From Eriocheir sinensis (Eukaryota > Arthropoda > Malacostraca > Decapoda > Varunidae), in NCBI RefSeq assembly GCF_024679095.1, contig NW_026111627.1, forward strand, positions 382,905-446,904: a stretch of 64,000 bases of DNA, written 5' to 3'. Shown here piece by piece: positions 1-19,567 of the stretch. The translations under genes and the position numbers were made by a program. Positions within the stretch are counted from its first letter, which is position 1, and each line of letters begins with the position of its first letter. The notes beneath the pieces were generated by a model that saw only the letters and a list, made by a program, of their open reading frames with translations, did no database searches and had not been told where the DNA came from.

Positions 1-1130
1 TCTTTATCTCCTAGTTTTCTTTTCTCCTTTCTTTGCTTTTCTTTGTCTTCTTTCCTCTTATTCTCCTTCTTTAAATTTGCCTATTTCCTCTCTGCTTTTC
101 TATTCCTGTCTTACATTTTTTTTTCCTTTTATATATTATTTAATTCCTTTATTTCTTCTTTTCCTTTACTTTTGCGAGTTTGCTATTGTTTTTTTTGTTC
201 TTCTCTATTTCCTTGTTTTTTTTTATAATTTAGCTTTTTCTTATATTCTCCCTTTTTTCTCCATATATTCTTGCCGCCATATCTTTTCCATCCATCCTTT
301 CCTGTTTCCCTTCTCACCTTTTCTTTCATCCTACTCCACTACTCGTCATCCCTCCCATCTCTTCCTTCCATACTCCTTCCATATATTTTGTTCTGTTTTC
401 TGTTTCATTTTTCAATCCTCTCCTACATCCTGCCTGCTCCCTTTCCCTCACCTCTCTATCTCCCCTTTCTTCTCCCTCTATAATTCCTTCTAACTTTCCC
501 TCTCCCTTCCCTCCTCCTCCTCTATTTTTCTCCATATATACCTTTCCCTCCCCGTCTTCCTCTCCCTCACACTCCATCCCCTTACTTTCTCCCTCCCCGG
601 CATCCACTCTTTCTGTATCCACCTCTCCCCTTCCTCGCTCCTGCTCTCTCCTCCTCCCCATCTCAACACACTCTCCCTCCATTCCTCCCCCTCCCTTCCC
701 CTCCCTCTTATTACTCGCACACTCCATCCTCTTCCTCCTCTTACTCTTCCTCCGCATCTTTTACTCTTTCTTCTTTCGCATCACTCCCTTGCTTCTCCTT
801 TTGATCTCTCTTCCTCCACATCTTCAACACTTTCTGCCTCACCCTTTCCACCTCACCCCTTCCCTCTGCCCTTCCTCTTCCTCCTTCTCCTCTCCCTCTC
901 ATCTCTTTCCGCATCTTTTACTCTTTCTACTTCCGCATCACTCTTTTACTCCACCTCCTTGCTCTCTTTTCCTCTTCGTCTTCAACACTTTATGCATCAC
1001 CCTCTTCCGCTTTCTCTTCCTCCCCCTTCCTCCCCCCATCCCCTTCCTCCTCCCTCCACCTTCCTCCCTTCCCCTTCTTCCTCCCTCCCCCTTCCTTCTC
1101 CCTCAACCCCCACCACCATCTCCCTGCATG
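1..1130. repeat. Pyrimidine-rich low-complexity block
   Basis: The + strand is almost entirely C and T for about 1.1 kb, in short irregular runs such as CTTCCTCC rather than one exact unit. Long open frames cross it on both strands, but their products are only S, L, P, F on one strand and E, G, R, K on the other, with no domain. I read it as degenerate polypyrimidine DNA with no gene. Confidence 0.85.
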
Positions 1131-1131
1131 A

Positions 1132-1290
1132 ATGGCTAGGCAAGAGGATGATGTTTCGGATTCAGTGCAGGCCGCGGCCCGACCCAGACGCCAAGTGCTG
1201 GAAGTCGACGTTTGGGCCGCCATTACTGTTGCCTTTCTGCGGATCAAGGCTTTGGGAGAGAAAAAATTTACATGTGTGATCTTTTGAATA
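1132..1290 (+). other. GC-rich coding-like island, unrecognised
   Basis: This short balanced-composition island sits between pyrimidine-rich and A-rich DNA. From an ATG at 1132 a frame of about 50 codons has mixed composition (it begins MARQEDDVSDSV and later reads EVDVWAAITVAFLRI). That is unlike the repeat-derived frames around it. It could be a small exon, a transposon scrap or chance. I recognise no family and see no convincing splice site after it. Confidence 0.25.
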
Positions 1291-1949
1291 TGGAGTACCC
1301 ACCTCCCCGCCCTCTCACTGACCGAAAAAAGAAGGATTGAAATGTGTATGTGCGTCCGTTTGTGTTATCTCTTCCTCCATCTCTTCCACCATTCATTTCC
1401 TTAGAAGAAAAAAATCATGTTTGTGACTCTTTGTATGTGTAGCCCCCCCCCCCCCCCCCTCTCACTGCCTGAAAGGACGAGTCTTGGAAACTGTATGTGT
1501 GATCGATTAAGTCATCTTTTCCTCCAGCTCTCCCAGATTAATTTCCTCTTTTCCTCTACTCCGCTTTCTTTTTTTTTCTTTTCCTTTCCCTCATTTCTTC
1601 TTTCTTTGCTCTAATTATTATCACCGAGTACCTGCCCCCTTCCTACACCCTGAAAGAAGGACAATAAAAAGAAAACATAGATTAGTGAATGTCTGTGTGT
1701 GGAGTGACCGTCCCAGCCACCACCCGAAAAAGAGAAGGGAAAAAGTTGGAAAATATTAAGACAAGTGCAGTTTGTAAAGTGTATGAGGATGACATGTGGC
1801 ACCTTTACGTGACAGTCTTTGCCTCCCTTCAAACAGACTTCTGAAAACTGGGGAGTGTTGGAGAGCAAAGAAGACAAGGAGAAACAGAAGGGAAAAGCAT
1901 GGAGCGTGTAATATATGAGGAGACGAGAGAGGGAGAGAAAAAAAAAAAA

Positions 1950-1950
<1 letters not shown>
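1290..1950. other. Non-repetitive spacer with poly-C run
   Basis: Mixed sequence with a run of C around 1443-1459 and short T-rich stretches. I see no gene or recognisable element. Confidence 0.5.
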
Positions 1951-2725
<775 letters not shown>

Positions 2726-2779
2726 AATACGGCCACGGCATTACAAGCGTGACGGCAGAAGCGGCGATAGCGGTGAATG

Positions 2780-2876
2780 AGTGTGTGTGTGTGTGTGTGT
2801 GTAGGTTTATATGTATGAGTATGTGTGTCGACAGCAGAATGTGGGTTTATGTATACATATCTGTGATTGTATGTGT

Positions 2877-2960
<84 letters not shown>

Positions 2961-3021
2961 AGGTGTTTGATCAGCAAGAATAGTTAACTTTTGCTTCTTT
3001 TCTACCGGATGAAGCAAGCTA

Positions 3022-3059
<38 letters not shown>

Positions 3060-3060
3060 A
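2780..3060. repeat. Compound (GT)n / (GA)n / (CA)n microsatellites
   Basis: (GT)n at about 2781-2802 and 2880-2918 runs directly into (GA)n at 2917-2959. (CA)n follows at 3026-3058. A further (GA)n lies at 3129-3157, just outside this span. Confidence 0.95.
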
Positions 3061-3124
3061 TGCAGACACGTGGGTGACCTTTTGTTTGTCTTTCATTTGT
3101 GTTTTACGATGTCATATAGAAGGG

Positions 3125-3159
<35 letters not shown>

Positions 3160-3285
3160 CACAGGGTAGGGTGTTTTTGTTGTCCGGTGTGTGTTGGTTA
3201 GGCTGTTGATGCTTTCTCTCCTCTGTCTTATTGTGGTCACTAGAGCGAGTAAGAGGAGGAAGGTTGGAATGTTATTATCGTTATT

Positions 3286-3387
<102 letters not shown>

Positions 3388-3697
3388 AACCTCGTATTAG
3401 TTTTGTTATAGTAATGCAGCCGGGTTTTTTTTCTGTATTTTTGGCTGGAATTAGTTGTTTTATTTTCTGGGATGAGGTAGTTAGTTAAAATATGCCATGA
3501 CAAGCAAAAGTCAAGCAAAAGTAAAATTTATGAAAGAAATTACTATATAAAAAAGCTTTGTTGGATATATTGTTTTCTGTAGTTTGGGCTGGAACTAGTG
3601 GTTTCTTATTCTTGGGTGAGCTAGTTAGTAAAAAAAAAGTTATAACAGGGGAAAGAAGAACCAGAACAAGAGCGGAAGTTAATGGTAAAAACAAAGT

Positions 3698-3700
<3 letters not shown>

Positions 3701-3729
<29 letters not shown>

Positions 3730-3754
3730 GATATATATATATATATATATATAT

Positions 3755-3829
<75 letters not shown>
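3701..3829. repeat. (TA)n microsatellite
   Basis: About 130 bases of TA with two GATA interruptions near 3729 and 3755. Confidence 0.97.
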
Positions 3830-3832
<3 letters not shown>

Positions 3833-3896
3833 ATCTGTGTTGGATTTATTACTTATCTTCGGGAGTGAGTGAGTGAGTCAGTTATAATTACGACCT

Positions 3897-4066
3897 GAAC
3901 GCTTTGAAGAGGAGGGAATATCAAGACACCTCTCCATCTGAAGTTATTGACCTCTCCGCTGGCGTCTCAATCTCTTTTCTTTTGCTTGGGCAGCGCCGAG
4001 CGAGATTTTGTTTTGCTGTTGTATTGATATTTGTCCCTGAGCTGCCTACCTTGCTGTAAAAAAAAA
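3897..4066 (+). mobile_element. 3' scrap of Jockey-like non-LTR element (family E)
   Basis: This stretch aligns by eye with the 3' end of the retrotransposon fragment at 47640-48384. Both carry the motif AAGAGGAGGG followed by CAGGACACC or CAAGACACCTCTC, which encodes the last residues of the reverse transcriptase ORF. A run about GACCTCT follows, and both finish in GCTGTAAAAAAA. Only the last 170 bases are present, as expected of a heavily 5'-truncated copy. Confidence 0.6.
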
Positions 4067-4432
4067 TGTCGTAATTAAACTTTTGATAGATGTAGAAGGA
4101 GGGAAGGGATGAGAGAAAGGAAGAAGTGAAGAGGGCAGAGAGGAGCTAAGTGGAAATGGATGTGTAGGTGGAGACAGGCACGATTTAGGAGTAGAAGAAG
4201 GAGAAAGAGGAGGAGGAAGAAAAGAAAAGAAGGGCAGAGACAAAAAATACTGGAAATACAATGAGGAAGAAAAGGAGGTGGAGGTCAAACAAGAAAAGGA
4301 GGAGGAGGCGAGGAAAACCAGGCGCTGTACCGAACATAGTAATTGACAGGTACAGACGAAGATGTATCACTGCTTGTATGTTGGTTACTCTTTGTTGTTA
4401 CTACGCGTACACCACGGCGGTTATTGTTTGCA

Positions 4433-5460
<1,028 letters not shown>

Positions 5461-5792
5461 ATGCCACCCACCTCTAGTACGCTCGTTTTATACGTTACGG
5501 ATATTATAGTCAATCAAACGTTCACTGCGTCACAAATACCTGCGTTATCTCACCCTTCTCCCACCTGTCAAAGCCACTCCTATCAACGCCACCCACCTCT
5601 AGTACGCCTGTTTTATACGCTACGATATTATTGTCAATTAAACGTTTATTACTGTGCCTCAAATAAGTTACCCCACCCTTCTCCCAATCAATGCCACCGC
5701 CTGTTTTATATGCTACAGATATTATAGTCAATCAAACGTTCACTGCGTCACAAGTACGTTATCCCACCCTTCTCCCACCTATCAAAGCCCCT
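5461..5792. repeat. Tandem repeat, ~125 bp, three imperfect copies
   Basis: Three successive copies share the order GCCACC(CACC), CTAGTACGC, GTTTTATA, GATATTATAGTCAAT, AAACGTT, then CCCACCCTTCTCCCA. Copies begin near 5463, 5588 and 5694. The third lacks the CTAGTACGC part and is shorter. No coding frame is kept across copies. Confidence 0.85.
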
Positions 5793-5984
5793 AAATGAAT
5801 CACCTGAAATTTATATACGGTTGTCACGCGAGGCCTCGGGAACACAAGAGCGATCAGAAACCCTCGCATTAACCATGAAAAGAGGCGGAGGATCTCTGGG
5901 CCGAGGGAAAGGTCAAGAGCAAGGAGGATAGAAGAGAGGTAGGGTCATATTAAACACAGCGGCGCCCAAACACACACGTTTAAC

Positions 5985-6170
5985 AATGCTTTCGTAGCGT
6001 ATTTGGCATTTCCAGGGACGGTTTTGTAACCTTGGTGGTAGTCTGACCCTTCTTCTGTACCATGCACGTGAAGAACCCGTCATGAAAACCCGATTAATCT
6101 CCTTTTCGGCCTCTTGAAGTAGTTGATGTGAGAGGCCGGAGCGTCTGAGAATACCGACCGTAGTGTCATG
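5985..6170. mobile_element. Dispersed SINE-like repeat, copy 1
   Basis: This shares a colinear series of motifs with 51806-52025. They include a GGTTTTGT/AGTTTTGT core, TGGTGGTAGT, CTGTACCATG, then AATCTCCTTTTCGGCCT, TAGTTGRTGTGA, GAGAGGC and AATACCGACC. The size of about 200 bases and two scattered copies in one window suggest a short interspersed repeat. I see no convincing tRNA A and B boxes, so class and orientation are open. Confidence 0.55.
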
Positions 6171-6174
6171 CAGG

Positions 6175-6712
6175 TCGGAAAGGGATCCATAATGCCTAAT
6201 AGAAAAAGTTCATGCCATAATTTTTACTACAGCGGTCTTAGGGAGTGGCGATACCTGTCCCCTGCCTTCCTTGGTCCGGAGCCGCGCGTCTGCCTGAGTC
6301 TCCCCTTCAAGGCGGCGCCGGTGGTCTCTGTCGGGGCGGCTCGTGTGTCTCAGCTACCATTGTTCTCGATAGCCTAAGTTAATTATTTGTGCGTTTCTGT
6401 ATCATGAGTTGGTTATTATACGCAAGAAAATGATGTAGGAAATCAAACTTAATCGTCAGGATATGAAAATAACGTAACTGGGTCCCTTTTGTGTTATGGA
6501 GGTGCATAATTTAAGCCTTATATCATTATAATTTATAAATCTATTCTATTTTCAAAACTATTCTTAATATGAAAACCTAATTACAAAAACATATTACGTA
6601 CGTATAAAGCATGTTTACTTAATAATAAAGAAAATTTTGCATATTACCGATTTTACCTGGCTCAGGTGTTAGTCAGAGGTGAATATAGTGTCGCCTCAAC
6701 ATCAGAAATGTT
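6175..6712. other. Spacer and presumed U4 promoter region
   Basis: A GC-rich part (6240-6340) is followed by AT-rich DNA. The last 100 bases before the U4 gene must contain its snRNA promoter. Arthropod proximal sequence elements differ between lineages, and I cannot pick one from this sequence alone. Confidence 0.35.
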
Positions 6713-6859
6713 AGCTTTGCGCAGTGGCAGTATCGTAACCAATGAGGTTCATCCGAGGTGCGATTATTGCTAGTTGAAAACTTTTCCCAATACCCCGCCT
6801 GGGCGACTTGAAATATAGTCGGCCAAGGCAATTTTTGTTAGCCCAGCTTTGGGCTAAAA
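6713..6859 (+). ncRNA. U4: U4 spliceosomal snRNA
   Basis: This is a complete U4 small nuclear RNA. It pairs with U6 in the U4/U6.U5 tri-snRNP and is released when the spliceosome is activated. The 5' end AGCTTTGCGCAGTGGCAG is the conserved U4 stem II region. The 5' stem-loop with its kink-turn follows (ATGAGGTTCATCCGAGG), then the stem I pairing segment TTGCTAGTTGAAAA and the TTTTCCCAATACC block. The central stem-loop carries GACTTGAAATATAGTCG. The Sm site AATTTTTG is at 6830-6837, and a 3' hairpin AGCCCAGCTTTGGGCT closes the RNA. All structural elements are intact, which argues for a functional gene rather than a truncated pseudogene. The exact 3' end is uncertain by a few bases. Confidence 0.93.
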
Positions 6860-6869
6860 AATCTGACTA

Positions 6870-9521
<2,652 letters not shown>

Positions 9522-10834
9522 ATAGACACCATACTCCGCAACAGACTCGTAACATTGGACCCTCCTGTACCACCACCTCTATTACCAAGCTTCAAGATAA
9601 CCTAAGAGTCCTTAGTTTCAATGCGCGTAGCCTAAGAAACAAATTTGATGAACTGCGATGTCTTGCTCTGACAGACAACTTTGACGTAATTGCTATAACC
9701 GAAACATTTATCGACACCACTAATATTGATTTAAGTTCCGAATACAACATAGATGGCTACAGATTCTTCAACAATGATCGTGTAAACCGTAGAGGGGGTG
9801 GTGTCGCCCTTTTTGTCAAAAGCTACTTGCAACCCACTGACAAAACACCAAGAAACAGTAACGTTGAACATTTGTGCGTGCGAGTAAACACTGCAAAAGT
9901 CAATTTAAATATATCTGTCACTTACAGGCCTCCGGGGCAATCACTCGATGCCGATCTTGAAATGTACAGCGTCTTAAGGCAGTCACTTAATAACAGCGAC
10001 TCACTGATACTAGGAGACTTTAACCTCCCCCATATCGACTGGGCGACACTGTCGGGTACAGAAGGTGAGTCCCACAGAATGATCGAGTTTCTAGAGGAAA
10101 ATTATCTAAGCCAAATGGTTTCTGAACCAACTCGACAAAATAACATACTTGACCTTGTTATAGCGACCCAAGATAACCTAGTCAGTAATGTCACGGTAGG
10201 AGAACACCTCGGTTCCTGCGATCATAAACTAGTGCGCGTTGACATTAGAGCTCAAACATCGGTGACTGAAAATAAAGTTAAGGTGCCCAATTTCAAAAGA
10301 GCCAACTTCGTAGAAATCCGACGAAAACTAATAGATATGCAACTATCAGATGACGGCAATGTAGAGGACGCCTGGCTAAGCTTTAAAAATCACTTACTCA
10401 CTCAGCAGGACACATTTGTCCCCTTGTGCGAGAAGCGAGTTAACACTAATAAAAGTCCACCTTGGTTTAATAGCGAAATTAAACACTCAGTCAAGGAGAG
10501 AAAATTGTCTTACAGGTTAAAGAAAGAGCAAAGCACGCCCGAAAACATTAGACTTTACAATGATGCCAGGCGACGAATTAACAGATTAGTGCGTCAGGCA
10601 AAGCGTAGATATGAAGAAAATATTGCAGCCAACTGTAAAAATAATCCGAAATCCTTCTTCAGTTACATAAACAACAGAAAAGCGATCAGAAGTGGAATTG
10701 GACCTTTAACAAACAGCGACGGTGCACTAGTGACTGACAGCCAACACGTTGCAAACCTATTAAACAATTACTTTTCCTCGGTGTTTAATAATAACAGTCC
10801 TCCGCCACCACCACCAACACCAGTACTAATGTAA
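9522..10834 (+). pseudogene. ORF2 N-terminal part: AP-type endonuclease
   Basis: This is the apurinic endonuclease-like domain that nicks the target site for target-primed reverse transcription. The frame is open from just after the ORF1 stop. Domain similarity starts near 9599 with RVLSFNARSLRNKFDEL (the Asn of the first motif), then AITETF (catalytic Glu), RRGGGVALFV, TYRPPG, LGDFNLPHIDW (Asp and Asn), and SCDHKLV (the terminal Asp-His). A 200-residue linker to the RT follows. I see no clear ATG before the domain, so the start codon is uncertain. The frame ends at 10832-10834 after six prolines because of a one-base shift in a CCN run (10799-10815), and the RT lies in the next frame. Confidence 0.92.
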
Positions 10835-12372
10835 ATCCCGAGCATGCATTGTCTAACTTTGAAATAAAACCCGATGAAGTCCTTAAAGCCCTCAAATCAC
10901 TTAAAACAAATAAAAGTCCTGGACCTGACAAAGTATATCCAACTCTGCTGAAAGAAACAAAGAGCGAAATACTCTCCTCCCTCACAACCGTATTCAATAT
11001 GTCCTTGCGACAAGGCATCGTCCCTTCAGATTGGAAAAAGGCTAACGTGACACCGATTTTTAAGAAAGGAGACAAAAAAGTACCAGGTAATTACAGGCCC
11101 ATTAGTCTAACTTTGGTTGTAGGTAAGCTACTTGAGGGCATAATTAGAGACAAAATTGTGAGTTACCTTGAAAGCCACTCATTGATTGGGGACTCACAAC
11201 ATGGCTTCCGAAACAAAAGATCCTGCCTATCAAACCTATTAACCTTTTATAACGACCTCTTCACTGTTTATGACGTAACCAAATCACTGGACGTAGTCTA
11301 TCTTGATTTCCAGAAAGCGTTTGATAAAGTCCCGCATCATAAATTACTTTACAAATTAAAGCAAATAGGTATTGACGGTCAAGTAAACCAATGGATCGCG
11401 AATTGGTTGAGCAACGGACAACAAAGAGTAGTGATTGACGGATTTAACTCAGAGTGGGCGCCGGTCACTAGTGGCGTCCCTCAGGGCTCGGTCCTTGGCC
11501 CAGTGCTCTTCATTATATACATCAACGACGTGGATGTTGGACTCAATAACCGCATTAGTAAATTTGCAGACGACACAAAGATTGGTAACTCGGTTCTGAC
11601 TGACGAAGACAGGCAAAGCCTCCAAGAGGATTTGCATAAAATTTCAGCTTGCTCGGATAGATGGGAGATGCCCTTTAACGTAGACAAGTGCCAGGTCCTT
11701 CAAATTGGAACGAGGAATAAGAAGTTCGAATACGAAATGCGCGGCGTTAAACTCAAAAGCGTTCAATGCGTCAAGGACTTGGGGATTAAAATCGCGTCAA
11801 ACCTCAAATTCTCACAGCAATGCATCGATGCAGCAAATAGAGCGAACAGAATGTTGGGCTTCATTAAAATAAACTTTGTATTCAAGAATAAAGATGTAAT
11901 ACTCCCGCTCTACAACAGTTTAGTCAGACCCCACTTGGAATATGCGGTACAGTTTTGGTCTCCCCACCATGCAAAGGATATTGCTAAATTAGAAGGTGTT
12001 CAGCGTCGGGCAACGAAAATGATCCCTTCCTTGCGCAACAAATCCTACGAAGAAAGGCTTTCTACCCTTAACATGTTCTCTCTTGAGAAACGTCGCCTCC
12101 GAGGAAAACTGATCGAATGTTTTAAAATACTTAATGGTTTCACGAATGTAGACAGATCAACATTGTTTATGATCGATGACACTTTGCGTACGAAGAACAA
12201 TGGCGTAAAACTCAGATGTAGACAAGTAAATTCAGACTGCACCAAATTTTTCTTCACCAACGTTATAGTGCGAGAATGGAATAAGCTTCCACCATCAGTG
12301 GTCCAGTGTAACACGATTGACTCCTTCAAAAATAAGCTCGCCCGTCACTTCCTTCAACTTAATATCAGCTAG
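10816..12372 (+). pseudogene. ORF2 C-terminal part: reverse transcriptase, open throughout
   Basis: The RT reading frame is uninterrupted for about 515 codons. It carries the finger motifs (KSPGPDKVYP, ANVTPIFKKGD, NYRPISLT, QHGFRNKRSCLSNL), palm motif A (VVYLDFQKAFDKVPHH), motif B ([15 protein letters not shown], canonical), motif C ([10 protein letters not shown]) with both catalytic aspartates, and then the thumb and the C-terminal HLEYAVQFWSPHHAKDI and NNGVKLRCRQVN regions seen in CR1-like elements. All catalytic residues are kept. It is listed as a pseudogene only because it is out of frame with the endonuclease. If the single indel at about 10800 were an assembly error, ORF2 would be intact. 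Confidence 0.93.
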
Positions 12373-13140
<768 letters not shown>

Positions 13141-13143
13141 TCC

Positions 13144-13394
13144 TGTTGGTCAGGTACTTGTCGACACTTGTAATCATTGGATAGACAAACACTGAATAAA
13201 CTTAAGTCCGTATATTCTATGGAAAGTAACAGAGAGATAACTAGTACGTGCGTAAGCGATACAGAGACGGGGTGAACTGGCTCCTGAGGCACTGCCAGCC
13301 TCTGAGGGGCGACAACGGTAAAAACCGCTGACACCGCGGGATTAGTGTTGCCCCAGGCAAGGTGCCTATATTCAGAACTAACATTACCCACATC
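13144..13394 (-). repeat. Probable 3' LTR of gypsy element
   Basis: Directly after the integrase stop the - strand has a polypurine tract, GGGGGGAGGGAGA (13406-13394), followed by TGTGGGTAATG, a typical PPT to 5'-TG LTR junction. Downstream on the same strand a TTTATTCAGTG stretch is followed by CCAACA near 13144, which could be the 3'-CA end. No second LTR is in the window, so the right boundary is an inference. Confidence 0.45.
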
Positions 13395-13420
13395 TCCCTC
13401 CCCCCTTCACGCTCATAGTC

Positions 13421-14600
13421 CTAGTCTTGAGCGGGTGCCTTGGCTCTGAGCCGCTCCGAGCGACGGGGCACAGGGAGGTGAGGTGAGCCCGGGCGTGGAG
13501 GAGACTCGTCCGCGGCCGGGGTGTCGACTGCAGGGGGCGGAACCGGCGGAAGAAAACGGCGGTTCCTCCACAAGATGCGGCCGCTCGGCATCCGGACGTG
13601 ATAGGCCCTAGACCGGCCGGCGCCCATTACCGTGCCCACCTTGTCCCAACGCTGCGTGGTTGGGTCCCGGATGTGCACGAGAGCACCTATCTTCAGCGGC
13701 TGAAGCGGGCGGGCATGGGCGTCATACCGGGCCTTGGCATCTCGGGCACGGGTAGCGGCGCGGCGGTCACAGCTCTCGGCTCTGGCCTGCCACTCCTTCG
13801 CGAAGGCTTTGGCATGGGCAGGGACACAGGAACGGAGAGGACAGCCGTACAAGACCTGGGCCGGGGAGTGGCGCGTGGAATTCGGTGTGTTACGCAGCTC
13901 CAGAAGGCCTTTGTCGAACGCCTCACAGTCGATGTTACCGGACGGGGCCACCTTCAGGATGAGGTGTTTAACTGCTTTCACTGCAGCCTCGGCGTGTCCG
14001 TTCGACTGTGGGTAGTTGGGCGATGACACGTTGTGGCGGACCCCCCAACGCTCCAGGAATTCCGCGAGCTCCCGGCTGGTGAACTGAGGGCCTCCATCCG
14101 TCCGCAGACGCACAGGAACACCCAGATCACGGAAGAGGCACCGGAAGTAGCGGATGGTGGCGGCAGACGTCGTGTCGGAGCCGCAGGTGACCACCACAGG
14201 CCAGCCAGAGAGTCGGTCGACGACGACTAGGAAGTGTTTCCCAGCCGCGGTGAAGAAGTCGGTCGACACTGATTCGAAGGGCCTGGTGGGGTTGTCGTCG
14301 CACAACAAGTGCTCCTGCTGCTGGCTAGGTAGCATAACCTGGCACGGCTCACAGGAGCGGACAGTGCTGACGATGTCCGCGTCTATGCCGGGCCAATACA
14401 CGGCCTGACGAGCGCTGCGCTTGGTGGCTTCGGCCCCGCGATGACTATCATGGAGGCGGGACAGGAAACGGCGACGAAGGGCTGCAGGGACGACCAGACG
14501 AGCACCATACAAGACGAGGTCCCCATCTGCGTAGAGGTCCTCCCGGAACTTCCAGTACGGGCATGCTTCATCCCAGCGCTGGCATGTGTTTACCTGTGTT
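13421..14600 (-). pseudogene. Ty3/gypsy retrotransposon integrase, 5'-truncated pol
   Basis: Integrase inserts retrotransposon cDNA into chromosomes. In order the frame shows the H2C2 zinc-binding domain (RLHDSHRG ... SCEPCQ), and then the catalytic core with D in VSTDFF, D in LRTDGGPQF and E in GHAEAAVKA. The second and third are separated by exactly 35 residues, the D35E spacing of retroviral-type integrases. A C-terminal basic domain (LKIGALVHIRDP ... GRILWRNRRFLPP) and a Pro-rich tail ending near RSERLRAKAP follow. Protease, RT and RNase H are missing. Around 14575 the frame passes into the 80-bp repeat, and the N-terminal residues beyond that point are repeat-derived. All catalytic residues and the full C-terminus are intact. 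No chromodomain is evident. Confidence 0.92.
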
Positions 14601-14790
14601 ACCTGGATCAAACATAAGGAGCAACTTAACAAACCTTCACTACTTTACCCGGTCCAAGCGCTGGCGTTTACCTGTGTCACCTGGCTCAAACATCAGGACC
14701 AACTTAACAAACCCTCACTACTTCGCCCGGTCATGTTCGCTGGCATGTGTTTACCTGTGTTACCTGCCTCAAAGATGAAAGCCAGTTCAC
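14574..14790. repeat. ~80-bp tandem repeat beside the 5S gene
   Basis: Two and a half copies of a unit beginning GCTGGCATGTGTTTACCTGTG, followed by TTACCTGG, CTCAAACAT, AACTTAACAAACC and TCACTACTT. Another copy at 15332-15387, beyond the 5S gene, leads straight into the 31-bp satellite. Confidence 0.85.
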
Positions 14791-14797
14791 CTTTCTC

Positions 14798-14916
14798 GTC
14801 AACGGCCACACCACGTTGAAAACACCGCTTCTCGTCCGATCAGCGAAGTTAAGCGACGTTGGGTCTGGATAGTACTTGGATGGGTGACCGCCTGGGAACA
14901 CCAGATGCTGTTGGCA
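14798..14916 (+). rRNA. 5S rRNA: 5S ribosomal RNA
   Basis: This is a full-length gene of about 119 bases. The first bases GTCAACGGCCACACCACG pair with the last GATGCTGTTGGCAT in helix I. The core shows TCTCGTCCGATCAGCGAAGTTAAGC and the internal pol III control region, A box and box C, with TACTTGGATGGGTGACCGCCTGGGAA. A run of five T at 14923-14927 serves as pol III terminator. It is a single copy here, flanked by the 80-bp repeats, and not in a visible 5S tandem array. Internal control sequences and terminator look intact. Confidence 0.95.
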
Positions 14917-14921
14917 TCCCT

Positions 14922-14928
14922 CTTTTTA
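14922..14928 (+). terminator. Pol III terminator of 5S gene
   Basis: A run of five T occurs a few bases after the mature 5S 3' end. Confidence 0.7.
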
Positions 14929-14929
14929 T

Positions 14930-15331
14930 TTAATTTCTCTTAACTTTTCACTTTGCGGTCCTGGTGACTCTTTTCTTTTCATATAGCTTTCGGCCTTTCA
15001 ATATGTTTTCTATTTTTTTTCTTTTCCATTTAATGTTTAGCCTTTCGTTTTGCACCCCTCTTCTTTTCTTTTCCTTTAGCTCTTAGCCTTTCTTTTGCAT
15101 ACCTCTTTTCTTTTCATCTAGGTCTTAGCCTTTCGCTTTGCATCCCTCTTTTCGTTTTATTTAGCTTTTGGAATTTCGTTTTGCACCATTTCTTTTCCTT
15201 AAGCATTTCGTTTTCCGTCCCTTTTTTTTTTCTTTCCATTTAGCTGAACCTGTCGTTTTAGAAGATTTTGACGCTGGTTACGTAGCTTTATTTATTTATT
15301 AATTAATCTATTTATTTTTACTTCACCGGGG
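14930..15331. other. T-rich spacer with short internal repeats
   Basis: A loose repeat of CTTTTCTTTTCATTTAGCT-like segments with TTAGCCTTTCG(T/C)TTTGCA recurs about six times between 14960 and 15220. I see no gene. Confidence 0.6.
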
Positions 15332-15387
15332 TCCCAGCGCTGGCATGTGTTTACCTGTGTTACCTGGCTCAAACATTAGGAACAACT

Positions 15388-18690
<3,303 letters not shown>

Positions 18691-19430
18691 CTTACATTTA
18701 AGCCAGGGTAAGCATCCCACCCTATCATTTAAGCCAGGGTCATCATCCCACCCTAACATAAAAGCCAGGGTCAGCATCCCACCCTAACATATAAGCCAGG
18801 GTCAGCATCCCACCCTAACCCATAAGCCAGGGTCTGCATCCCACCCTAACATTGAAGCCATGGTCAGCATCCCACCCTAACATTTATGCCAGGGTCAGCA
18901 TCCCACCCTAACCCATAAGCCAGGGTCAGCATCTCACCCTAACATTGAAGCCATGGTCAGCATCCCACCCGAACATTTAAGCCAGGGTCAGCATCCCACC
19001 CTAACATTTAAGCCAGGGTCAACATCCCACCCTGACATTTAAGCCAGGGTCAGCATCCCCCCCTTACATTTAAGCCAGGGTCAGCATCCCACCTTGACAT
19101 TTAAGCCAGGGTCAGCATCCCACCCTAACATTTAAGCCAGGGTCAGCATCCCACCCTAACATTTAAGCCAGGGTCAGCGTCCTACCCTAACATTTAAGCC
19201 AAGGTCAGCATCCTACCTTTACATTTATGCCAGGGTCAGCATCCTCCCCTAACATTTAAGCCAGGGTCAGCATCCCACCCTTACATTTAAGCCAGGGTCA
19301 GCATCCTACCCTAACATTTAAGCCAGGGTCAGCATCCCACCCTTACATATAAGCCAGGGTCAGCATCCCACCTTAACATTTAAGCCAGGGTCATCATCCC
19401 ACCCTAACATTTAAGCCAAGGTCAGCACAC
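18691..19430. repeat. 31-bp satellite array, block 2 (~24 units)
   Basis: Same unit as block 1, ending in a short (CA)n at 19431-19461. Confidence 0.97.
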
Positions 19431-19567
19431 ACACAAACTCACACACACACACACACACACACGCTTCCTCTATCTTCCCTTCCTCTCTCTGTTCCTTTTA
19501 ATTCCTCTCTTCCTCTACCTTCACTTCCTCTTCTTCCTCTTTCTCATCCCTCTAATCTTCCTTCATT

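Noticed and set aside
13421..14632. Endogenous retrovirus considered for the integrase
   Set aside because: Only the pol 3' end is present, followed directly by a polypurine tract and probable LTR with no env-like frame. A Ty3/gypsy retrotransposon fits.
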